DNA of 7,166 nt from Candidatus Bathycorpusculum sp. (GTDB lineage: Archaea; Thermoproteota; Bathyarchaeia; Bathyarchaeales; Bathycorpusculaceae): contig WREZ01000064.1 of NCBI GenBank assembly GCA_009779045.1, positions 1 to 7,166 of the forward strand. Reading direction: 5' to 3'. A program made the translations under genes and the position numbers. A model generated the notes under the pieces. That model was not told the DNA's origin. It saw only the letters and a program-made list of their open reading frames with translations, and searched no databases. Positions 1 through 6,204 of this stretch are shown here, piece after piece (the stretch's first letter is position 1; each line of letters starts with the position of its first letter).

Positions 1-423
1 ACTAGTCAAAAACCGCCTCTTATTGCAATTAGTATTGCGCCTGAGAGGTATTCACATAGTTTAATTGAAGAGTCAGGTGAATTCATTGTAAACATTCCAA
101 CGATTGAACAGTTACAAAGTGTCATGGCCTGTGGTACCTTTAGCGGTAGAAGTTTTGATAAATTCAAAAAAACAAACTTGACGCCTATTCCAGGTAAACG
201 TGTAAAAGCTCCTGCAATATTAGAATGTCTTGCACATATTGAATGTACTGTTGAAGACCAAATTCAAACAGGAGATCATACAATATTTGTAGGTAAAATA
301 GTAGAAGCCTACGCTGACACAGGAATATTTTCCGATAGCTACGATATTAAAAGGGCACACATGGTATACCATGGCGGGGGAAACAATTTTTACACCCTTG
401 ACGTTAAAAACTATAAACCCTAA
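1..423 (+). CDS. Flavin reductase-like domain protein (flavoredoxin-like), 5'-truncated
   Basis: The reading frame is open from the first base of the window to the TAA at 421-423, so the N-terminus lies outside and only the last 140 codons are seen. The visible part resembles the C-terminal two thirds of the flavin-reductase-like FMN-binding fold found in flavoredoxins and archaeal ferric-reductase-like proteins. It has a PPLIAISIAP strand, then a SGEFIVNIP strand, an ACGTFSGR loop followed by KF, and a KAPAILECLAHIEC strand near codons 69-82. A GDHTIFVGKIVEAYAD strand follows. Family members bind FMN and reduce flavin, iron or other acceptors in the cytoplasm; the substrate cannot be read from sequence. 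An ATG at 124 exists, but it falls inside the conserved fold and is not the start. The next gene is 171 bases away with its own TATA-like box, so the two are probably separate units. Confidence 0.82.
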   Translation, partial: TSQKPPLIAISIAPERYSHSLIEESGEFIVNIPTIEQLQSVMACGTFSGRSFDKFKKTNLTPIPGKRVKAPAILECLAHIECTVEDQIQTGDHTIFVGKIVEAYADTGIFSDSYDIKRAHMVYHGGGNNFYTLDVKNYKP

Positions 424-441
424 AAAACTTGTAAACTATTA

Positions 442-455
442 TCTTCTTTTTATTC
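442..455 (+). terminator. T-rich terminator after flavin reductase-like gene
   Basis: A pyrimidine tract containing a run of five T lies about 20 bases after the stop codon. Archaeal RNA polymerase terminates at T-runs without needing a hairpin, and I see no strong stem here. Assignment is from position and composition only. Confidence 0.35.
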
Positions 456-536
456 CATAACAACTCGCCATATATCTGAGTTTAGTGGGTATCCGTAAGT
501 TGGTTTTCTGTATGCAAGTATTGTATTTGAGGGCCA

Positions 537-547
537 TAAAATATAAA
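537..547 (+). promoter_or_regulatory. TATA-like box for the HIT gene
   Basis: An AAAATATAAA-type sequence is centred about 52 bases before the GTG start. With the usual archaeal spacing of about 25 bases from TATA centre to transcription start, the mRNA would begin near 569. That leaves a short leader containing the GGTGAG ribosome binding site. No protein-coding explanation was found for the 424-594 gap apart from this promoter and the T-run at its left end. Confidence 0.45.
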
Positions 548-583
548 CTAATGTTGTAAGTGATGTTTGTAAATAATAATGAT

Positions 584-589
584 GGTGAG
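584..589 (+). promoter_or_regulatory. Ribosome binding site fixing the GTG start of the HIT gene
   Basis: GGTGAG matches the archaeal anti-Shine-Dalgarno complement GGAGGTGA and lies five bases before the GTG at 595. It supports the unusual start, because the nearby ATG at 582 is out of frame and hits a stop within eight codons. An in-frame TGA at 586-588 rules out any start further upstream. Confidence 0.6.
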
Positions 590-594
590 TTACT

Positions 595-1014
595 GTGAAA
601 TTTGATGCTGATTGTATTTTTTGTAAGATAGTTCAAAAGCAGGCGCCTTCAAGTATAATTTATGAGGATGAGCAGGTTATGGCGTTTCTTGATATTAGGC
701 CGGCAAGTGAAGGGCATACGTTGGTTATTTCTAAGGAGCATTATGAGGGTATATTAGATATCCCAAGTGGTCTTTTGGGTAGGGTTCATCAGGTGTCTAA
801 AATGGTTGCTGTTGCGGCTAAGCAGGCGTTGAATGCTGATGGAATAAATGTAATTCAGCAGAATGGTAGGGCGGCAAATCAAGAAGTGTTTCATATTCAT
901 GTTCATGTTATTCCAAGGCATTTAGGACAAAAAATGAAAAGTCTTCAAGAAGTGCAAATGGTGGATTATAAGCAGTTGGAGTTAATAGCGGATAAATTAA
1001 AGTCGTTTATCTAA
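595..1014 (+). CDS. HIT-family (histidine triad) nucleotide hydrolase, Hint-like
   Basis: A complete 139-residue protein. The catalytic triad is seen as FHIHVHVIPR with histidines 100, 102 and 104. His102 or its neighbour would be the nucleophile that attacks the alpha-phosphate of nucleoside phosphoramidates or dinucleotides. An N-terminal CIFC motif (Cys7, Cys10), with His49 in KEHY and His100, matches the zinc site of the Hint branch. The LDIRPASEGHTLVISKEHY stretch and NxxxxxxQEVFH segment are standard for the family. Length is normal. The start is GTG at 595, chosen from the GGTGAG site and because the CxxC motif lies immediately after it. The protein is cytosolic; the physiological substrate is unknown for most archaeal members. 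Codon third positions are strongly T/G-rich: 33 of the first 40 codons and 26 of the last 40 end in T or G. Confidence 0.93.
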   Translation: MKFDADCIFCKIVQKQAPSSIIYEDEQVMAFLDIRPASEGHTLVISKEHYEGILDIPSGLLGRVHQVSKMVAVAAKQALNADGINVIQQNGRAANQEVFHIHVHVIPRHLGQKMKSLQEVQMVDYKQLELIADKLKSFI

Positions 1015-1084
1015 TGGTTGGGTTATGGGTAAGATTTAGCCTGTTGTTGTAATATTTGCATGTAATAATGTGCAACTTGTTTAC

Positions 1085-1215
1085 GTTTTATGTTTTTAGA
1101 TGTGAGTTTTGTTATTTGTTGTGTGTGGGTGTGTGTTGTTTGTTTTTATGTGTGTTGGTGTTTTTGTGTTGATAAGGTTTATATTGTTGTATGTATGTGT
1201 GTGTTGTAGGTGAAG
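1085..1215 (+). other. C-free, G/T-rich tract upstream of the chaperone operon
   Basis: The plus strand carries no C for 131 consecutive bases and only 16 A, so about 88 percent is G or T. Alternating GT runs occur near 1120-1137 and 1191-1205. The tract begins about 70 bases after the HIT stop and runs across the TATA-like box at 1178-1185 into the leader of the following operon. A minus-strand open frame over this stretch is a compositional artefact. The rest of the gap, 1015-1084, holds only a weak TTGCA-N10-TGCAA dyad at 1056-1075. Confidence 0.7.
1178..1185 (+). promoter_or_regulatory. TATA-like box for the chaperone operon
   Basis: TTTATATT is an A/T block in the otherwise G/T-rich tract. 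It predicts a transcription start near 1205-1210, upstream of the ATG at 1248 with a leader of about 40 bases. It would place the alternative ATG at 1191 upstream of the mRNA start, which argues for the later start codon. Confidence 0.45.
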
Positions 1216-1238
1216 CGGTGCAGAGCCGCTTGTATGCT

Positions 1239-1243
1239 GGTGA
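1239..1243 (+). promoter_or_regulatory. Ribosome binding site deciding the start of the operon's first gene
   Basis: GGTGA lies four bases before the ATG at 1248. The same core precedes the HIT gene at nearly the same spacing. The alternative ATG at 1191 has only GT repeats in front of it. Confidence 0.5.
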
Positions 1244-1247
1244 ATGT

Positions 1248-1658
1248 ATGCGCAGAAGTTTAACTATAACTCCTGAGAATGATAAGAAAATATTGTTAAC
1301 TAAGGGACGTTTCCTAACGGGAGAGGATCCTCTTGACATAGACTACACGACAATGGCCAACATTTTCATAGAGCTTGGACATAAACTCATAGCTGCTGCA
1401 TGGGCGAACAGTGTAGATTCGAAAATTACAATTAATAAAAATGAAATAATTGAATCCTTCAAGAAGCACGCCTTCAGCTCAGAATTAAAAGAAGAGTCGG
1501 TGGGAGATCAAGTAACTGAGATTATCATCAAAAAACTAGTAGATCAAGCAGGTATAGCAGGTATAACGCAGAAGTCACAGGATCAACAAATTCAACAATT
1601 GACATCGCCGCCAAAGACAAAAAGTAAAGAGAGACCGGGAAAAAGATACATAATATAA
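1248..1658 (+). CDS. Unrecognised 136-residue protein leading the grpE-dnaK operon
   Basis: I do not recognise the family. The open frame reaches back to 1191, but the ATG at 1248 is preferred because of its GGTGA site and the predicted mRNA start near 1207. Residues 1-48 begin with a basic strand RRSLTITPEN and continue with two probable helices, KKILLTKGRF and YTTMANIFIELGHKLI. This order resembles a ribbon-helix-helix DNA-binding fold, but that is a weak inference. Residues 60-105 look helical and charged. Residues 106-136 are Gln-rich, then basic and probably disordered (KTKSKERPGKR). There is no signal peptide or membrane segment. The stop is 20 bases before the grpE ATG, so the genes are very likely co-transcribed, which suggests a role connected with the Hsp70 system, perhaps regulation or client handling. 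Confidence 0.7.
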   Translation: MRRSLTITPENDKKILLTKGRFLTGEDPLDIDYTTMANIFIELGHKLIAAAWANSVDSKITINKNEIIESFKKHAFSSELKEESVGDQVTEIIIKKLVDQAGIAGITQKSQDQQIQQLTSPPKTKSKERPGKRYII

Positions 1659-1678
1659 ACTAATTTACAGTGCTAAAT

Positions 1679-2224
1679 ATGGTCAATGATAAGAAAGAAA
1701 ATAGGTTAAACTCTGAGTCTAAAAAGGTAAACTTTGAAGAGGATCTTAAAGCAGAAAAACTGCGGTCAGAAGATTACCTAAATAGACTAAAGTACATGCA
1801 GGCTGACTTTGAAAATTTCAAACGACGTTGTGATAGGGAAATTGAGCAGATTAAAAATCACAGCAATGAACGCTTAGTAATTCAGCTTCTAGAGATAGTT
1901 GACGAGTTAGAGTTAGCAATTAAAGTGGGAACCAGCATAGAAGCGTCTCAAAAGTCTCTAATAGATGGTGTAGAGATGACGCTTAAGAAACTTAGAAAGT
2001 TGCTAGAGCAAGAAGGAGTTATAGAGGTAGACTGTGTTGAGGGTAAAATTTTTGACCCCGCATCAGCAAATGCAGCCTTAACAGAGGAACGTGAAGACTG
2101 TGAAGACTGCACCATTCTACAAATCATAAGAAAAGGCTACATTATGAAAGGGCGAGTAATTCGGCCAAGTGTAGTAAAAGTTTCAGTTAAAAGTAAACAG
2201 AAAACAGAAAATCAAAGTAAATAA
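1679..2224 (+). CDS. grpE: GrpE, nucleotide exchange factor for DnaK
   Basis: GrpE dimers open the DnaK nucleotide site and speed ADP release in the Hsp70 cycle in the cytosol. The 181-residue protein has a charged N-terminal tail (about 1-30). A long coiled-coil helix follows, including DYLNRLKYMQADFENFKRR and LVIQLLEIVDELELAI. The beta-wing domain (about 112-171) ends in RKGYIMKGRVIRPSVVKVSV. The core signature is present but altered: after FDP (125-127) the normally conserved histidine is Ala130. The usual YEDG is CEDC, with Cys141 and Cys144. The ATG at 1679 is chosen; an in-frame GTG at 1670 would add three residues. Neither has a clear ribosome binding site, so translation may be coupled to the gene 20 bases upstream. 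dnaK follows after 21 bases. Confidence 0.92.
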   Translation: MVNDKKENRLNSESKKVNFEEDLKAEKLRSEDYLNRLKYMQADFENFKRRCDREIEQIKNHSNERLVIQLLEIVDELELAIKVGTSIEASQKSLIDGVEMTLKKLRKLLEQEGVIEVDCVEGKIFDPASANAALTEEREDCEDCTILQIIRKGYIMKGRVIRPSVVKVSVKSKQKTENQSK

Positions 2225-2230
2225 TTAAAC

Positions 2231-2235
2231 GGAGG
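2231..2235 (+). promoter_or_regulatory. Strong ribosome binding site of dnaK
   Basis: GGAGG lies ten bases before the dnaK ATG. It is the strongest Shine-Dalgarno match in the operon, whereas grpE has none that is clear. This would favour higher translation of DnaK than of its exchange factor, as expected from their usual ratio. Confidence 0.6.
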
Positions 2236-2245
2236 AAAAAAGTAA

Positions 2246-4153
2246 ATGAGTGAACGAAAAATAAGTGAAAAAGTCTTAGGAATTGATTTAGGAACCACAA
2301 ATTCAGCAGCGGCCATCTTTGAGGGTGGACATGCTACGGTCATTCCAAGTGCGGAAGGACCTACAATGGCGGGAAAAATGTTCCCCTCAGTAGTAGCTTT
2401 CACTAAAGACGGGCAGTTGTTAGTAGGTGAACCTGCAAAAAGGCAAGCCACCACTAATGCAGAGGGAACTTTGTTTGAAATTAAACGTAAAATGGGTAGT
2501 GACTATAAAGCCCAAGTGTATGGTAAAGAGTATACGCCTCAGCAAATTAGCGCTTTTATATTGCAGAAGATAAAGAAAGATGCTGAGACCTATTTAGGTG
2601 GGGTTGTTAAAAAAGCTGTCATTACGGTTCCGGCGCATTTTGACGATAATCAGCGTCAAGCAACTAAGGATGCCGGTGAAATAGCTGGATTAGAGGTTAT
2701 GCGTATTGTAAATGAGCCAACTGCTGCATGTCTTGCATTTGGTATTGATAAATTGCATCAGGAGATGAAGATTTTAGTCTTCAGTTTCGGTGGAGGAACT
2801 CATGATGTTACCTTAATGGACTTCGGTAAAGGAGTCTTTGAGGTTTTAAGCACCAGTGGTGATACGCAGTTAGGTGGAACAGATGTTGACAAAGCAATAA
2901 TGGCATACATTTTAGAAGAGTTCAAACGCCAAACAGGCATAGACGTTAGCAGTGATAAAATGGCAATGTCAAGGCTAAAAGAAGCTGCAGAAAAAGCCAA
3001 AATTGAACTCTCCACATTAATGAGCACAGACATTGATTTACCCTTCCTTACCGCAGACGCAACAGGTCCAAAACACCTTCACATGTCTTTAACAAGAACC
3101 AAAATAGAAGCATTAGCACAACCTATTATTGAGAAGACAAAACCAACTCTGCTAAAGGCTCTAGAAGATGCTAAACTAACTCCGCAGCAGGTAGATAAAA
3201 TTATCCTCATAGGCGGCATGACCAGAATGCCCCTTGTTCAACGCTTTGTAGAACAAATCTTAGGCAAATCACCGGAACGCGGAATTGACCCCATGGAAAG
3301 TGTGGCCATAGGCGCAGCCATACAAGGCGGAGTAGTCACAGGCGAAGTAAAAGACTTACTATTACTAGACGTTACCCCCCTAAGCTTAGGTCTTGAAACC
3401 ATGGGCAGCGTCATGACTAAAGTCATTGACAAAAACACAACTATCCCAACAAAACACAGCCAAGTCTTCACCACAGCAGCAGACTTCCAAACAGCAGTAA
3501 CCATACACGTTCTACAAGGCGAACGTCCCATGGCTCAAGATAACGTATCACTGGGAATGTTTAACCTCGTAGACTTACCACCCGCACCAAGAGGAGTACC
3601 ACAAATAGAGGTAACCTTTGACATTGACGCAAACGGCATACTAAATGTAACCGCAAAAGACAGAGGAACTGGAAAAGAATCAAAAATCACAATCACTGCC
3701 TCAACAAAACTAAGCCAAGAAGAAAAAGATCGTTTAATCAAAGAAGCAGAACAATTTGCAGAAGCAGACCTAAAAAAGAAAGAAGAAGCAGAAACACGCA
3801 ACAACGCCGATAGTCTAGTATACACCGCAGAACGCACAAAACAAGACTTAGCAGACAAACTATCCAGTGAGGAAACCACCAAAATCGACGCAGCTGTAAC
3901 AGAACTTAAAAACGCACTTGCAAGTAACGACATAGCACAGATTAAAGCAAAAACAAATGACCTGCAAAAAATATTACAAGAAGTTGGAACTAAAGTCTAC
4001 CAACAAGCAGCAGCAGAAGCAGCAAAACAACAACAAGCAGCAGGCGCTCAAGGACAAGCAGAACCAACACCACCTCCAACAGGTGAGGCAGGTTCAAACT
4101 CTAACAGTGATGAACCAACTGTTGTAGATGCAGAAGACTACAAAGTAAAGTAA
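2246..4153 (+). CDS. dnaK: DnaK (Hsp70 chaperone), with altered nucleotide-site aspartate
   Basis: A 635-residue cytosolic Hsp70 that binds unfolded peptides in an ATP-controlled cycle with DnaJ and GrpE. The nucleotide-binding domain (about 10-366) shows GIDLGTTNS with Asp14, Lys80 in FEIKR, Glu157 in [15 protein letters not shown] and IGGMTRMP. The linker is VKDLLLLD (368-375). The beta substrate domain (about 376-490) and helical lid (about 490-585) are complete, and an Ala/Gln-rich tail ends in [10 protein letters not shown]. Relative to E. coli DnaK it has four extra residues near residue 50 and lacks about 24 residues after Lys80, as in Gram-positive and archaeal forms. Oddities: the phosphate-2 motif reads [10 protein letters not shown], so the metal-linked aspartate (E. 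coli Asp194) is Ser180, and Phe200 is His186. VPAHFDD replaces VPAYFND, changing the E. coli Tyr145 and Asn147 positions. Third codon positions change from T/G-rich to A/C-rich along the gene. Confidence 0.97.
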   Translation: MSERKISEKVLGIDLGTTNSAAAIFEGGHATVIPSAEGPTMAGKMFPSVVAFTKDGQLLVGEPAKRQATTNAEGTLFEIKRKMGSDYKAQVYGKEYTPQQISAFILQKIKKDAETYLGGVVKKAVITVPAHFDDNQRQATKDAGEIAGLEVMRIVNEPTAACLAFGIDKLHQEMKILVFSFGGGTHDVTLMDFGKGVFEVLSTSGDTQLGGTDVDKAIMAYILEEFKRQTGIDVSSDKMAMSRLKEAAEKAKIELSTLMSTDIDLPFLTADATGPKHLHMSLTRTKIEALAQPIIEKTKPTLLKALEDAKLTPQQVDKIILIGGMTRMPLVQRFVEQILGKSPERGIDPMESVAIGAAIQGGVVTGEVKDLLLLDVTPLSLGLETMGSVMTKVIDKNTTIPTKHSQVFTTAADFQTAVTIHVLQGERPMAQDNVSLGMFNLVDLPPAPRGVPQIEVTFDIDANGILNVTAKDRGTGKESKITITASTKLSQEEKDRLIKEAEQFAEADLKKKEEAETRNNADSLVYTAERTKQDLADKLSSEETTKIDAAVTELKNALASNDIAQIKAKTNDLQKILQEVGTKVYQQAAAEAAKQQQAAGAQGQAEPTPPPTGEAGSNSNSDEPTVVDAEDYKVK

Positions 4154-4161
4154 TCAACACC

Positions 4162-4174
4162 TTTTTCTTTTTTT
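4162..4174 (+). terminator. T-run terminator after dnaK
   Basis: Five T, one C and seven T begin nine bases after the dnaK stop. This is the strongest T-run in the chaperone region and would end the grpE-dnaK transcript before dnaJ. It agrees with a separate dnaJ promoter further down. Confidence 0.6.
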
Positions 4175-4198
4175 CAAGTGAGAAGAGGGATTATAATA

Positions 4199-4321
4199 AT
4201 GGTTGAAGTAAAAAATAGACGAGTTTCAGGGAAAAATTGGGAGTTAACCAGAATCTTGGACTTGTTTAGAAAACAATTGACACAGGGAAATGGTATAAAT
4301 TTGAGCCCTGTGCTACAGTGA
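4199..4321 (+). CDS. Possible 40-residue small protein between dnaK and dnaJ
   Basis: An ATG at 4199 opens 40 codons ending in TGA at 4319-4321. A GAGGG sequence at 4185-4189 lies nine bases upstream as a weak ribosome binding site. The peptide is basic at the N-terminus (MVEVKNRRVSGKNW), with a short amphipathic stretch LTRILDLFRKQL. I recognise no family. The dnaJ TATA box lies within this frame, so it could instead be untranslated promoter DNA, and an ORF of this length can arise by chance. Confidence 0.22.
   Translation: MVEVKNRRVSGKNWELTRILDLFRKQLTQGNGINLSPVLQ
4281..4312. promoter_or_regulatory. Inverted repeat flanking the dnaJ TATA box (candidate operator)
   Basis: CACAGGG at 4281-4287 and its exact complement CCCTGTG at 4306-4312 are separated by 18 bases that contain the TATA box. 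Centre-to-centre spacing is 25 bases, between two and two and a half helical turns. A dimeric regulator bound here would block TBP/TFB. This placement resembles known archaeal heat-shock repressor sites in general design, but the motif itself is not one I recognise. Confidence 0.4.
4294..4301 (+). promoter_or_regulatory. TATA box for dnaJ
   Basis: TATAAATT is preceded by a purine-rich GGGAAATGG stretch that could serve as the TFB recognition element. The predicted transcription start is near 4322, giving a leader of about 35 bases before the dnaJ ATG. Confidence 0.55.
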
Positions 4322-4356
4322 GAGTTTAAAATAATCGTTTAACGGAAAGATCAAAG

Positions 4357-5463
4357 ATGGCTCAGAAAAGAGATTACTATGAAGTTTTAGGCGTTGATAA
4401 AGGCGCAACAAACGATCAGATCAAGGGTTCCTATCGTAAATTGGCAATGCAGTATCATCCAGATCGTAACAAAGAGGCAGGGGCAGAGGACAAATTTAAA
4501 GAAATCAGCGAAGCCTATGCAGTACTTAGTGACCCGCAGAAGCGGGTGCAATATGATCAGCTGGGTCATGCAGGTTTTGATCGGCAATATAGCAGGGAAG
4601 ATATTTTCAGAGGAGCAGATTTTGACTCTATATTCCGTGATATGGGTTTTGGCGACATATTTCGCACGTTTTTTGGCGGTTCAGGGTTTGGTGGCGGTTA
4701 TGATAGGGGTAATCATGGTCAGGATATAGGTTGCACTATAGAGATCACCTTAGATGAGGCGGCCAAGGGTGTTGAAAAAGAAATTCAAGTTCCAAGGACT
4801 GAAAGATGTGATACCTGTGGCGGTTCAGGTGCTAGGCCTGGTACAAATGTGACAATATGTCATAGATGTAATGGGTCAGGTAAAGTTCAAAATAGGCATA
4901 CGTTTGTTTTTCTTATTCAAGATTGTCCTCAATGTAGAGGTAGAGGAAAACATGTTGAGACACCATGTAATAGTTGTAGTGGGTCAGGGCTTGTTCGCAG
5001 GAAGCGGAATATTAGTGTTAAAATTCCTATAGGTATTGAAGATAGTTCTCGTTTGCGTCTTCGTGGTGAGGGTGAAATGGCTGTTAATGGTGGCGAAGCG
5101 GGTGATCTTTATGTTATAGTTCAAGTGTTACCGCATCAATTGTTTGTTCGTGATGGGGATGATTTGTATCGTATAGAAATGGTAACATTCCCACAAGCAG
5201 CGTTAGGAGCGGAGATTTCAGTGCCAACTTTGGAAGGCCCAGCCATGGTTAAAATTCATGCTGGAACACAACCAGGAGAAGTTGTCCGTGTAAAAGGGCA
5301 CGGTATGCCAAAAATGCGTGGTTATGGCAAAGGGGACTTAATAGTTAGAATTGGCATAGTGGTACCTGAAAAACTTACAAACCAACAAAAAGAACTCCTT
5401 GAACAGTTAGCAAAAGAGTTCGGATCAGACATATCCAACAAAAAAGGCAAATTCCACTTTTAA
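4357..5463 (+). CDS. dnaJ: DnaJ (Hsp40 type I co-chaperone)
   Basis: DnaJ delivers unfolded clients to DnaK and stimulates its ATPase. The 368-residue protein is a full type I member. It has a J domain (about 5-70) with HPD at 34-36, then a Gly/Phe region (about 73-118) with several FGG and DIF repeats. The zinc region has four intact CxxCxGxG motifs starting at Cys151, Cys168, Cys190 and Cys204. C-terminal client-binding domains continue to the end. No catalytic or zinc ligand is missing, in contrast with its partner DnaK. The ATG at 4357 begins MAQKRDYYEVLGV, exactly where the J domain should start; only a weak GGAAAG site precedes it. It is separated from dnaK by 203 bases containing a T-run and its own TATA box, so it can be controlled independently. 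Codon endings change from T/G-rich in the zinc region to A/C-rich at the 3' end. Confidence 0.97.
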   Translation: MAQKRDYYEVLGVDKGATNDQIKGSYRKLAMQYHPDRNKEAGAEDKFKEISEAYAVLSDPQKRVQYDQLGHAGFDRQYSREDIFRGADFDSIFRDMGFGDIFRTFFGGSGFGGGYDRGNHGQDIGCTIEITLDEAAKGVEKEIQVPRTERCDTCGGSGARPGTNVTICHRCNGSGKVQNRHTFVFLIQDCPQCRGRGKHVETPCNSCSGSGLVRRKRNISVKIPIGIEDSSRLRLRGEGEMAVNGGEAGDLYVIVQVLPHQLFVRDGDDLYRIEMVTFPQAALGAEISVPTLEGPAMVKIHAGTQPGEVVRVKGHGMPKMRGYGKGDLIVRIGIVVPEKLTNQQKELLEQLAKEFGSDISNKKGKFHF

Positions 5464-5504
5464 CACCACCATTCTTCAATAACTAACCATAATTATTTAA
5501 CACA

Positions 5505-5514
5505 TTTTTTCTTT
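5505..5514 (+). terminator. T-run terminator after dnaJ
   Basis: Six T, a C and three T lie about 40 bases after the dnaJ stop, without a convincing hairpin. This is the usual form for archaeal termination. Confidence 0.45.
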
Positions 5515-5732
5515 AAATTCGTTAGCAAACAAACTATGGAATATGACTTATTGGACTATAGGGGTTAAAGAAGAAAGTAATTTCAGAAGTTTAAAAAAGG
5601 GTTGTTAAAGATTTTATTGTTGTTAAAAGTTAAAAGAGGTTTTTATGAAGGCGTTGCAGGTTAGTATAGGTATTTTATGTTTAAATGGATAACGGTTCAT
5701 GAAAACGGAGGCAATGAGGTATAGTAAAGTTT

Positions 5733-5742
5733 TTTAATATAT
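5733..5742 (+). promoter_or_regulatory. TATA-like box for the small membrane protein gene
   Basis: A TTTAATATAT block lies about 33 bases before the ATG at 5771. The predicted mRNA start falls within a few bases of the start codon, so the transcript would be nearly leaderless. That fits the lack of a good ribosome binding site there. Confidence 0.45.
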
Positions 5743-5770
5743 TGCAAGTTTTTAAGTATAGGTTAAGAAT

Positions 5771-6133
5771 ATGGCAAGTTTTGATCTATTAGGATTAGTT
5801 ATTAGTATAATAGTAAACATCATTATTCTTGCGCCGGTACTATGGATATCAGGTAGAATGCTTGTAGGTAAAAGTAAAGCGAAATTCACTGATGCACTAT
5901 GGATTGTTGCCCTTGGAACAATAGTTAGCGTAGTAATTAGCGCTCTCCTTGGAGGAGGACTCATAGCTTCGGTAATTCTGTTAGTAGTCATACTAGGACT
6001 ATTGAAGCATTTCTTTAACTGCGGATGGATAAAAGCACTATTAATAAGCATCGTTGCACTGATAATCTTTATAATAATTGCAGCAATACTAGCAGTAATA
6101 GGCATAGGCATCATAGGGCTTACTTTAATATAA
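5771..6133 (+). CDS. Small integral membrane protein of unknown function
   Basis: A 120-residue, very hydrophobic protein with three or four predicted membrane helices at about 5-28, 40-60, 62-80 and 85-119. A short basic loop GKSKAKFTD (33-41) and an HFFNCGW segment (80-86) break the helices. The pattern LLGLVxSIIVNIIILAPVLWISGRMLVGK followed by KFTDALWIVALGT resembles small hypothetical membrane proteins I associate with several archaea, but no function is known to me. There are no charged residues within the helices that would suggest a transporter or enzyme. The ATG at 5771 is the only sensible start. It is a single-gene unit facing the convergent satP gene. Codon endings become A-rich toward the 3' end. 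The opposite-strand open frame of the same length is a shadow. Confidence 0.75.
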   Translation: MASFDLLGLVISIIVNIIILAPVLWISGRMLVGKSKAKFTDALWIVALGTIVSVVISALLGGGLIASVILLVVILGLLKHFFNCGWIKALLISIVALIIFIIIAAILAVIGIGIIGLTLI

Positions 6134-6143
6134 AACTAAACCC

Positions 6144-6174
6144 TTTTCTATTTTTTAAATATCCACCATTTTTT
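6144..6174 (+). terminator. Paired T-runs after the membrane protein gene
   Basis: T-runs at 6144-6156 (interrupted) and 6169-6174 begin 11 bases after the stop. They are plausible archaeal termination signals for the plus-strand gene. Confidence 0.4.
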
Positions 6175-6204
6175 AGAGAAAAACTTTCCAAAATAATAAG
6201 CGCT

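Larger units (their letters stand above)
5464..5770 (+). other. Intergenic region with T-run, two tiny ORFs and a promoter
   Basis: This 307-base gap has no gene of ordinary size. Its left part is A/C/T-rich and contains a T-run. From about 5540 the plus strand becomes C-poor. An ATG at 5645 with a good GAGGT site at 5636-5640 opens 15 codons (MKALQVSIGILCLNG) to 5692. A second ATG at 5699 opens 12 codons to 5737. A TATA-like box lies near 5733-5742. Whether the tiny ORFs are translated is unknown. Confidence 0.5.

Noticed and set aside
439..636. Minus-strand ORF in the gap before the HIT gene
   Set aside because: It overlaps the HIT start and its promoter and shows no domain or ribosome binding site.
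1056..1075. TTGCA-N10-TGCAA dyad after the HIT gene as an operator
   Set aside because: A five-base arm is easily expected by chance, and it lies about 100 bases upstream of the nearest TATA-like box.
1191..1247. Upstream ATG at 1191 as the start of the operon's first gene
   Set aside because: It lies in the GT-repeat tract without a ribosome binding site and upstream of the predicted mRNA start; the ATG at 1248 has GGTGA at good spacing.
1112..1339. Minus-strand open frame over the GT-rich tract
   Set aside because: Its protein is rich in His, Thr, Lys and Gln purely from the AC-rich complement, and it overlaps the real gene; it has no family features.
3238..3933. Minus-strand open frames inside dnaK
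   Set aside because: They are low-complexity Ser/Val-rich shadows of a clearly conserved gene.
4387..4729. Alternative-frame ORFs inside the 5' part of dnaJ on both strands
   Set aside because: They overlap the J domain and Gly/Phe region of a full-length dnaJ and have no recognisable features.
5752..6114. Minus-strand 120-residue ORF opposite the membrane protein
   Set aside because: The plus frame has a clean multi-helix pattern, an A/C-ward 3' codon drift and an upstream TATA-like box; the minus frame is its complement shadow.
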